This document shows, piece by piece, positions 1 through 5,538 of a stretch of DNA of 6,256 nucleotides; the stretch's first letter is position 1, and the number at the start of each line of letters is the position of its first letter. A model generated the notes under the pieces. It had not been told where the DNA came from. It ran no database searches and was given only the letters and a program-made list of their open reading frames with translations. A program made the position numbers and the translations under genes. The DNA is from Candidatus Omnitrophota bacterium (GTDB lineage Bacteria; Omnitrophota; Gorgyraeia; Gygaellales; Profunditerraquicolaceae). The DNA lies in NCBI GenBank assembly GCA_028717985.1, contig JAQUMS010000082.1:1-6256 (forward strand), given 5' to 3'.

Positions 1-696
1 GTACTTGACGGTTTGATTCAATTATGCACCCAATATGAGTTCGTGTATCATGAAATGCTGGTGCATCCGGCAATGATGTGTCATCCAATGCCTAAAAGAA
101 TTCTGGTTATCGGCGGAGGCGACGGCGGCGTTCTGAGAGAGCTGCTTAAACATCCCGTTGAAGAAATTATGCTGGTGGATATAGACAGCGAAGTTATTCG
201 GGTGTCGAAAAAATATCTGCCGGGACTTTCCCAAGGGGCATTTTCTGATAGTCGTGTCAGGGTTTATAATGAAGACGCGTTGATGTTCGTAAAAAAGCGT
301 AAAGAATATTTTGATATTATCATAAATGATTCAACAGACGCGTATGGCCCGTCAAACGCGCTTTGGAGCGCGGTTTTTTACAGGGATATACGTGAAGCGT
401 TACGCGATAACGGGATCGCGGCTTTTCAAACCGCGTATTTCCGGGAAGAATTCGCGAAAAAAGGAAGAGCGGCGATACGAAAAACATTCGCGAATTTTAC
501 TGTACATAGGGCGTATGTCGGATGTTTTCCCTTTGATGAATGTTCATTTTCGTTTGCTTCAACAAAAACCGACTTTCATACAGTATCTACACAGGGGATA
601 GAACGGCGTTTTAAAAAACTCCACTTAAAAACCGGGTATTATTCTCCGCAGATGCATTTCGCGTCTCAGGTAATACCCGAGTATTATTGCGTGTAA
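1..696 (+). CDS. speE: Spermidine synthase-family protein (polyamine aminopropyltransferase), 5' truncated by window edge
   Basis: The family transfers an aminopropyl group from decarboxylated SAM to putrescine or another amine in the cytoplasm. The frame is open from base 1, and its first codons (VLDG, then IQL) match the family's conserved VLDGxxQL strand, so the true start lies upstream. The 231 visible residues are the Rossmann methyltransferase-like core. They show EFVYHEML (codons 14-21), the nucleotide-binding loop GGGDGG (codons 38-43), LVDID for the adenosyl ribose, and the catalytic loop DSTDAYGP (codons 110-117), where D110 and D113 match the two active-site aspartates. Odd points: the usual TERDEF before YHE reads CTQYEF, and the usual Pro after the second Asp is Ala. 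Substrate may therefore differ from putrescine. A paralogue follows after 11 nt; by eye they are about half identical and align without gaps through the core. Family is certain; exact activity is not. Confidence 0.85.
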   Translation, partial: VLDGLIQLCTQYEFVYHEMLVHPAMMCHPMPKRILVIGGGDGGVLRELLKHPVEEIMLVDIDSEVIRVSKKYLPGLSQGAFSDSRVRVYNEDALMFVKKRKEYFDIIINDSTDAYGPSNALWSAVFYRDIREALRDNGIAAFQTAYFREEFAKKGRAAIRKTFANFTVHRAYVGCFPFDECSFSFASTKTDFHTVSTQGIERRFKKLHLKTGYYSPQMHFASQVIPEYYCV

Positions 697-698
697 TC

Positions 699-704
699 GA
701 GGTG
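699..704 (+). promoter_or_regulatory. Ribosome binding site of second aminopropyltransferase gene
   Basis: GAGGTG ends 3 nt before the ATG at 708, so the GAGG core sits 5 nt upstream, just after the stop codon of the previous gene (694-696). It selects ATG 708 over the in-frame TTG at 687, which would overlap the previous gene, and over the ATG at 723. Confidence 0.75.
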
Positions 705-707
705 AAA

Positions 708-1577
708 ATGAAAACAAAAAAAATGAGTTGGTTTTGTGAAAGGACGGTTCCGGGGAAAAGATACGGTAAAATGAAGCATTGCTTTTTGATCGAAAAACTT
801 ATTTTTAAAGGAAAAAGTCCGTATCAAAAAATCCTGATATTTGATAATTCGGTCTACGGGAAGGTTTTTGTCCTGGACGATATCGTCCAGCTTTCGGAAA
901 GCGACGAATTTATTTATCATGAAATGCTTACGCATCCTTTTCTTATGCTTCATCCAAACCCTAAAAAGTTTTTGATTATCGGAGGAGGGGACGGCGGGAC
1001 GCTCCGTGAATGCCTGAAGTATAACCCCGATGAGATATTCATGGTTGATATTGATAAAAAAGTCATTGAATTGGCGAAACAATATTTGACCTTTGTTAAT
1101 CAAGGGGCGTTTAACGATAAAAGACTCCGGCTATTTCATGAGGACGGAAAAAACTTCATGAAGCGCCATAAGGATTATTTCGATATGGTTATTATCGACG
1201 GCGGCGATCCTATCGGTCCATCCGTATCATTGTTCGCCTATAAGTTTTATCAGGATATCTTTGCGGCTTTAAAAGAAGACGGGATAGCTTCATTTCAGAT
1301 CGGTTCTTTCCTTGATACGCCGCTGATTAAAAGTTCATTTACTAATTTGAAAAAGGTCTTCCCGCATGTTTCCATGGTTAGGCTTGATATGCCTTCGTAT
1401 CATTGTGGAGATTATTGTTTTATGGGGGCTTCAAAGAAATATGACTTTGACAAATTTAATCCCAAGGACCTGGAAGAGCGTTTTGGCCAGATGAAGAAAG
1501 AATCCGTGTTTAAATATTATTCTCCGGAAATACATCAGGCGTCCCGTGTCATTCCGGAAATCTTCAAGGTAAAATGA
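708..1577 (+). CDS. speE: Polyamine aminopropyltransferase (spermidine synthase family), complete
   Basis: This 289-residue protein has the usual length for a bacterial spermidine synthase. The start is fixed by the Shine-Dalgarno site at 699-704. An N-terminal beta domain opens with SWFCE, the counterpart of the family's WYxE, and runs through GKVFVLDDIVQLSESDEFIY (residues about 49-68). The Rossmann core follows, with GGGDGG at 92-97, MVDID at 112-116 for decarboxylated SAM, and the catalytic loop D164-G-G-D167-P-I-G-P. The two aspartates expected for amine binding and proton abstraction are present, but the usual Ser/Cys-Thr/Ser pair between them is Gly-Gly. The C-terminal helix YYSPEIHQASRVIPE resembles the family's YYxPEIHxAxFxLP, with a change shared with the upstream paralogue. 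It keeps the canonical SExDEF-YHE segment better than that paralogue, so it is the likelier true spermidine synthase. Its stop overlaps the next start (ATGA), implying translational coupling. Spermidine as product is likely but not proven. Confidence 0.85.
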   Translation: MKTKKMSWFCERTVPGKRYGKMKHCFLIEKLIFKGKSPYQKILIFDNSVYGKVFVLDDIVQLSESDEFIYHEMLTHPFLMLHPNPKKFLIIGGGDGGTLRECLKYNPDEIFMVDIDKKVIELAKQYLTFVNQGAFNDKRLRLFHEDGKNFMKRHKDYFDMVIIDGGDPIGPSVSLFAYKFYQDIFAALKEDGIASFQIGSFLDTPLIKSSFTNLKKVFPHVSMVRLDMPSYHCGDYCFMGASKKYDFDKFNPKDLEERFGQMKKESVFKYYSPEIHQASRVIPEIFKVK

Positions 1578-2587
1578 GAATTCGTATTATCGGCAGCGGG
1601 AGGATCTCAAAAGCGCTGCTGGTTTATTTTAAAAAATTTGGTTTGGGGAATGAAACCGCTTTTTTGACAGATGAAAGCCAGATCCGTTCCTGCGACGTGT
1701 TGGTTGGGGTTCTCCCGGGAGGTTTGGGAGAAAAAAGCCTTAAGCTGGCTCTCCGGTATGGAAAGGATCTTATAGACCTTTCCGATTTGGATACTGATTT
1801 TTATCTTCAAAACAAGGCGGCGGCTGAAAGAAAAAAGATTAAAGTTATTCCCGGCTGTGGATTTTGCCCTGGTCTTGTGAATTTAATCCTGGGCAGGGAA
1901 ATAGCTGTAAATTCCGCTATTAAGGAAATAGAGGTCAAGGCGGGCAGTCTTTCCCCAAAACGGTTTTATTTCCCTTTTTTATGGTGTTTTGAAGACCTTG
2001 TTCTTGAATTTCTTTTGCCTTCCTGGCAGAAGATCCGAGGCAGAAAGGTAAATTTTCCGCCGTTCGGCGGCTATCGCGAAGAAATAATATGCGGTATCTC
2101 TTCCGAAACCTATTATGCCCAGAGTGGATTCGAAAATCTGACCAGGGATTTAAAAATCCCCACGTTCACCTATCGCAATATTCGTCCGTTAGGATTCTCC
2201 CATATGTTCCGGTATTTGCACAATTACGGAATGTTTGAGAAAGAGTCCCTCGCGGTTACCAAAAATCTTCTGGAACGCAAAACAGAGGATAATGTGTCCC
2301 TTGCCGAGATTACGATTGGCGCGTCCGGGAATACAAAAATCTGTTGGCAGATCAGAAGTTTTTCCGGGAAAAATGAAAATTTGAATTCCATGCAGAAAAT
2401 AACCGCGTTATTTACAGCTACTATGGCACGTATGCTTTTGGAAGGCAGAATTCAGGGCCAGGGCATGCTTTTTTGCGAGACCGTGGGCAAAGATGAAAAA
2501 TTATTCAATGATGTCCTCAGGATATTGAGAAAAGAAGGAATTGTTATTACCCGGATAACGGATAAGGCTTCGCCTCAAAAGAAATAA
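1574..2587 (+). CDS. Saccharopine dehydrogenase-family NAD(P)-dependent oxidoreductase
   Basis: This 337-residue protein starts at an ATG overlapping the upstream stop by 4 nt, with AAGG at 1566-1569 as its Shine-Dalgarno site. An N-terminal Rossmann fold binds NAD(P): IRIIGSGRISKAL has a GxGxI loop at residues 7-11, but the third glycine of the classic GxGxxG is Ser12. The strand DVLVGVLPG (41-49) and the motif PGCGFCPGLVNL (93-104) are hallmarks of saccharopine dehydrogenase relatives. The middle domain has the family's TFTYRNIRPLGFSHMFRYL-type segment (about 197-215), and the C-terminal MARMLLEGRIQGQG helix (about 285-297) is also typical. Members catalyse reductive amination or its reverse, joining an amine to a keto or aldehyde acid. 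Known relatives include saccharopine reductase and carboxynorspermidine/carboxyspermidine dehydrogenase, which makes a polyamine precursor from aspartate semialdehyde. Position behind two aminopropyltransferase genes favours a polyamine role, but no partner carboxy(nor)spermidine decarboxylase is visible and the substrate cannot be read from sequence. Confidence 0.82.
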   Translation: MRIRIIGSGRISKALLVYFKKFGLGNETAFLTDESQIRSCDVLVGVLPGGLGEKSLKLALRYGKDLIDLSDLDTDFYLQNKAAAERKKIKVIPGCGFCPGLVNLILGREIAVNSAIKEIEVKAGSLSPKRFYFPFLWCFEDLVLEFLLPSWQKIRGRKVNFPPFGGYREEIICGISSETYYAQSGFENLTRDLKIPTFTYRNIRPLGFSHMFRYLHNYGMFEKESLAVTKNLLERKTEDNVSLAEITIGASGNTKICWQIRSFSGKNENLNSMQKITALFTATMARMLLEGRIQGQGMLFCETVGKDEKLFNDVLRILRKEGIVITRITDKASPQKK

Positions 2588-2600
2588 TCAGGGACCGTCT

Positions 2601-3158
2601 ATGAGAAAAAAAAATCTTACCACTGAGTTATTGCGGAATAGAGGCTTTTCCTGGTTGAGCCCGAAAGTGCAGCTTAGGACTTCGGATATTCAGGGAAAGG
2701 GACTTTTCGCGGTGCAGAATATTAAAAAAAACGAATTGATAAATATGTGCGGCGGCGCGATTATAACCGAAAAAGATTATGAAAAACTCGAGAAAAAATA
2801 CAAAGAGTTTCTTTTTAATTATGCCACGCAGATTGCGGATGATTTATATCTTTTAAGCGGGCTCGGTGAGGATGAATTAGAAGACGATGATTTCCTGAAT
2901 CATAGTTGTTCACCCAATTGCGGGGTTAAAGGCCAATTCGCGATTGTCGCGATGAGAGACATTAAAAAGGGCGAGGAATTGAGCCTTGATTATGCAATGA
3001 TAGACGTTGATCCTTCTGTGACATTTTCCTGCTTCTGCGGCGCGAAAAAATGCCGTAAAACTGTCAGGGGAAATGATTGGAAAAATCCTGTTTTACAGAA
3101 GAGGTACAAAGGATACTTTTCCTGGTATATTGAAGAGAAGATAAAAAATCTGAAATAG
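2601..3158 (+). CDS. SET domain protein-lysine N-methyltransferase with post-SET zinc motif
   Basis: This 185-residue SAM-dependent methyltransferase of the SET fold would methylate a lysine side chain in a protein. Visible motifs in order are GKGLFA (residues 32-37, SAM-binding opening strand), FLNHSCSPNC (98-107, the NHxC pseudoknot motif), GEELSLDY (124-131, with the catalytic Tyr131), and the post-SET CxCx4C (C144, C146, C151), which with Cys103 should bind one zinc. All key residues are present, so it should be active. The C-terminal tail after about 157 is basic and aromatic. The start follows the previous stop by 13 nt with a modest AGGGA site at 2590-2594, and a terminator follows the stop, making this the last gene of the operon. 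The nine-A run directly after the start (2606-2614) is a possible slippage site. The substrate is unknown; ribosomal, histone-like or translation-factor lysines are all possible. Confidence 0.9.
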   Translation: MRKKNLTTELLRNRGFSWLSPKVQLRTSDIQGKGLFAVQNIKKNELINMCGGAIITEKDYEKLEKKYKEFLFNYATQIADDLYLLSGLGEDELEDDDFLNHSCSPNCGVKGQFAIVAMRDIKKGEELSLDYAMIDVDPSVTFSCFCGAKKCRKTVRGNDWKNPVLQKRYKGYFSWYIEEKIKNLK

Positions 3159-3195
3159 AAAATTATACGGAAGCGATCCTCTAAAACCGCACGTT

Positions 3196-3226
3196 AAGCC
3201 GGATGAAATCATCCGGCTTTTTTATT
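3196..3226 (+). terminator. Intrinsic (Rho-independent) terminator of the polyamine/SET operon
   Basis: The arms AAGCCGGATGA and TCATCCGGCTT (3196-3206 and 3209-3219) are perfectly complementary and form about a 10-bp stem, closed in practice by an AAAT loop. A run of six T (3218-3223) and ATT follow immediately. It lies 38 nt after the SET gene stop and reads on the + strand. Confidence 0.92.
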
Positions 3227-3271
3227 ACCGGCTTCAATTTTGTATCCTGTATTCACTTCTTTCCACGAGAT

Positions 3272-3320
3272 AAATTTTTTAAATTTTTTGTAAGATTTCT
3301 CTTCTTTGCACGTCTATTAT
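3272..3320 (+). promoter_or_regulatory. comM: Possible promoter region of comM
   Basis: After the terminator, the leader becomes strongly AT-rich. It contains a tandem 9-mer AAATTTTTT (3272-3280 and 3281-3289) that could act like an UP element. A -10-like TATTAT lies at 3315-3320. The -35 is poor: TTGTAA at 3288-3293 gives a 21-nt spacer, too long for a normal sigma-70 promoter. The preceding terminator implies that comM needs its own promoter in 3227-3382, but the exact boxes are uncertain. Confidence 0.3.
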
Positions 3321-3367
3321 AAGTAGTGCAGAGTATAGGTATCTATGGAGTATTCTTTTGCTTCGTG

Positions 3368-3375
3368 AAAGGAGA
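3368..3375 (+). promoter_or_regulatory. comM: Ribosome binding site of comM
   Basis: AAAGGAGA lies 7 nt before the ATG at 3383. It decides the start: the upstream in-frame GTG at 3326 has no Shine-Dalgarno site and would add 19 residues not seen in the family. Confidence 0.85.
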
Positions 3376-3382
3376 GTCAAGG

Positions 3383-4915
3383 ATGCTGTCCAAAGTCTTT
3401 TCAGTGTCATTAATCGGATTGGAAGCTTATCCGATAGAAATCGAAATTGACGTTTCATCCGGATTGCCTATGGTTTCGATGGTTGGTTTGCCTGATCCGG
3501 CGGTTAAAGAAAGCAAAGAACGGGTGAAATCGGCGATAAAAAATTCAGGATATAAATATCCGTCTTCGCGTGTAACTGTCAATTTTGCGCCCGCCGATAT
3601 CAGAAAAGAGGGGCCTGCGTTTGATTTACCGGCGGCTCTTGGGATACTGGCGGCAACTGAACAAATTGATCCGGTCCGTTTCAGGGAATATCTTATTATA
3701 GGCGAGCTTGCTTTGAATGGTGAGGTTCGATCTGTCCGGGGAGCCCTGCCGATAGCCTTGTTTATTAAAAAAAATAGGGTGAAAAAAATAATTCTGCCCT
3801 CAGGTAATGCCATGGAAGCGGGGATCGTAGAAGGGATAGAGGTTTATCCTGTACAGAGCTTGATTGATGCAGTTGGGTTTTTGAGCGGAGATATTTCTAT
3901 AGCTCCTTGTAAGGTGCAAACCGCCGAATTATTTATAAATTCTCGCAAATATGAAATTGATTTTGCCGAAGTGAAAGGGCAATGGTTTGCGAAACGAGCT
4001 CTGGAGATTGCGGCCGCGGGATCTCATAATATGCTTATGATTGGTACCCCGGGAAGCGGCAAAACAATGCTTGCCAGCCGTCTTCCTACAATTTTGCCTG
4101 AAATGACTCTTGAGGAGAGCCTGGAAACAACTATGGTCTACAGTGCCGCCGGATATTTACCATTCCATCAGTCATTGATAGCGGTTCGTCCTTTTCGAAG
4201 TGTGCATCATACTGCGTCCGATATTTCTTTGGTTGGAGGCGGGCAAGTCCCTAAACCGGGAGAAATCAGTCTCGCCCATAATGGGGTGCTGTTTCTGGAT
4301 GAGCTTCCCGAATTTACCCGCGCAAGCCTTGAATCCCTTCGTCAGCCCCTGGAAGAGAGGGCTATTACTATTTCCCGCGCGGCGAAGTCGTTACGTTATC
4401 CGAGTGATTTCATGCTGTTGGCGGCTATGAATCCCTGTCCCTGCGGGTTCCTGGGGGATCGTAAAAAACAATGTCATTGTTCTCCAACTCAGGTTCAGAG
4501 GTATAGAGCGAAGATTTCAGGCCCGTTACTGGACCGGATAGATCTTCATGTAGAAGTTCCGGCAGTACAGCCGGATGAGTTAATGGACGGGGGAGAATCA
4601 GAAAAGTCAGCTTTTATAAAATGCCGCGTTGAAGCGGCACGGATACTCCAGCGTGAGCGGTTTAAAGAGTGCGGGTTATATTGTAACTCGCAGATGAATC
4701 ACAGGCAGAGAAAAATATTTTGTCAAATAGATGCGGCTGGAAAAGATCTGTTGAAAATGGCGATCCATGAGTTAGGAATTTCAGCGAGAGCGTATAATAA
4801 AATTTTAAAAGTCGCGCGGACAATCGCCGACCTCTCCGGGCAGGAATCCATTGCTGCTGAACATCTCGCGGAAGCAATTCAGTACCGCGCTTTGGACAAA
4901 AATATATGGATCTGA
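3383..4915 (+). CDS. comM: ComM/YifB family AAA+ ATPase (Mg chelatase-like)
   Basis: The 510 residues are almost exactly the family length (E. coli ComM/YifB is about 506). From ATG 3383 the protein opens with the ChlI/Lon-C-like domain (about 1-170), including VGLPDPAVKESKERVKSA and GELALNGEVRSVRGALPIA. The AAA+ Mg-chelatase module (about 190-400) has Walker A GTPGSGKT at 221-228, Walker B LFLDE at 303-307, the family's SVHHTASDISLVGGG and PKPGEISLAHNG segments, the cysteine motif CPCG-x8-CHC (C352, C354, C364, C366) and the conserved DRID with Arg385. A C-terminal Mg_chelatase_C domain (about 405-500) carries SARAYNKILKVARTIADL. In Vibrio cholerae, ComM is a hexameric helicase that promotes branch migration when transformed single-stranded DNA integrates. 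The gene is also widespread in bacteria not known to be competent, so a broader recombination role is possible. It is a single-gene unit here, lying after a terminator and convergent with the next gene. No defect is seen. Confidence 0.97.
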   Translation: MLSKVFSVSLIGLEAYPIEIEIDVSSGLPMVSMVGLPDPAVKESKERVKSAIKNSGYKYPSSRVTVNFAPADIRKEGPAFDLPAALGILAATEQIDPVRFREYLIIGELALNGEVRSVRGALPIALFIKKNRVKKIILPSGNAMEAGIVEGIEVYPVQSLIDAVGFLSGDISIAPCKVQTAELFINSRKYEIDFAEVKGQWFAKRALEIAAAGSHNMLMIGTPGSGKTMLASRLPTILPEMTLEESLETTMVYSAAGYLPFHQSLIAVRPFRSVHHTASDISLVGGGQVPKPGEISLAHNGVLFLDELPEFTRASLESLRQPLEERAITISRAAKSLRYPSDFMLLAAMNPCPCGFLGDRKKQCHCSPTQVQRYRAKISGPLLDRIDLHVEVPAVQPDELMDGGESEKSAFIKCRVEAARILQRERFKECGLYCNSQMNHRQRKIFCQIDAAGKDLLKMAIHELGISARAYNKILKVARTIADLSGQESIAAEHLAEAIQYRALDKNIWI

Positions 4916-4919
4916 TGGG

Positions 4920-5519
4920 CTAGTGTGTTTTTTTGATTGTTATGGTCTTAACAATATGGTTAAACGCGGATTCATATGTACTGAAACGTTCAGCCGCGTT
5001 CTCATACCTGATTGTGTATAGCGTGTTCTCTTTAATTGCGACTATAATCTTTTCTTTTACCGGCACGAATTTTGCATCGGTGCTGTAAAGTTTATCGAGT
5101 GTTTTATACGTTAAATCAATAATGACCGATGGGGCCCCCAGTACTGTCCCTTGTGTTTTTGATTCCAGTTTCGCGTCTTTGAATTTGAGGCGTTTGGATA
5201 TTAGGTCGTCAACGATAGTATTACTATCGTCTGTTTTCTCGCCTTTTTTGTTTCTGACGGTAACAGCTATGATTGCGGATAATTGTTTTTCAGAAGACGC
5301 TTTTTCGTAAAATAAAACCTGCGCGTAGCTGTTGTTGGATCCCCGGTGTTCGCTGGATTGCCAACCGGAGATATACTGCATAGAAAGGTTAATTTCAGGG
5401 TCTTTGCTTGAATACGTTTCAAATGTAAGGTGGGGGGTACAACCGTTAAGATTTGTCATAAAGACAGCTCCTGTTAAGAAAAACACCGTTAGTGCCATAT
5501 TTTTGAAAATTCGATTCAT
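4920..5519 (-). CDS. Predicted lipoprotein, possibly PsbP/DcrB-like fold
   Basis: This 199-residue protein starts at ATG 5517-5519 (minus strand), with GGGAG (5526-5530) 6 nt upstream. The N-terminus is a signal peptide: basic MNRIFKN, a hydrophobic stretch at about 8-22, then LNGC at 24-27. Cys27 is thus the likely lipidation site, although Asn at -2 is unusual for a lipobox. The mature part looks like an alternating beta domain: strands around LTFETYSS, a loop ending SGWQ (about 52-55), an acidic/basic middle, then KIIVAIKENTLYTIRYENAA near 157-176 and a C-terminal helix and strand. The sequence of strand, SGW turn and late 'xLYTIRY' strand recalls PsbP/DcrB-like lipoproteins, but that is a weak resemblance by eye. 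It should sit on the periplasmic side of a membrane. It lies 19 nt downstream of the metallopeptidase-like gene and is probably co-transcribed with it; its stop is 4 nt from the comM stop. Function unknown. Confidence 0.78.
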   Translation of the reverse strand: MNRIFKNMALTVFFLTGAVFMTNLNGCTPHLTFETYSSKDPEINLSMQYISGWQSSEHRGSNNSYAQVLFYEKASSEKQLSAIIAVTVRNKKGEKTDDSNTIVDDLISKRLKFKDAKLESKTQGTVLGAPSVIIDLTYKTLDKLYSTDAKFVPVKEKIIVAIKENTLYTIRYENAAERFSTYESAFNHIVKTITIKKTH

Positions 5520-5525
5520 GATTTT

Positions 5526-5530
5526 CTCCC
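5526..5530 (-). promoter_or_regulatory. Ribosome binding site of lipoprotein gene
   Basis: Read on the minus strand, GGGAG lies 6 nt before ATG 5519, inside the 19-nt gap after the upstream stop codon (TAA at 5539-5541). This supports both the start choice and co-transcription of the two genes. Confidence 0.7.
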
Positions 5531-5538
5531 GGGTTATA

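Noticed and set aside
13..15. TTG as a true start of the first gene
   Set aside because: Codons before it (VLDG) already match the conserved family strand, so the gene continues past the left edge.
22..234. Minus-strand frame of 70 codons that resembles the minus-strand frame at 684-1103
   Set aside because: The likeness only mirrors the similarity of the two sense-strand spermidine synthase paralogues. Both frames are antisense to conserved coding sequence and lack ribosome binding sites.
687..707. TTG start for the second aminopropyltransferase
   Set aside because: It lies inside the previous gene and has no Shine-Dalgarno site; ATG 708 has GAGGTG and gives the normal family N-terminus.
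3326..3382. GTG-initiated 19-residue N-terminal extension of ComM
   Set aside because: It has no ribosome binding site and no counterpart in the family, whereas ATG 3383 follows AAAGGAGA.
3427..3813. 128-codon minus-strand frame inside comM
   Set aside because: It is antisense to a highly conserved domain; its composition is what the complement of this coding sequence would give, and no start signals are seen.
5122..5310. Plus-strand frames opposite the lipoprotein gene (also 5332-5571)
   Set aside because: The minus-strand reading has a signal peptide, lipobox and ribosome binding site; the plus-strand products look like random sequence.
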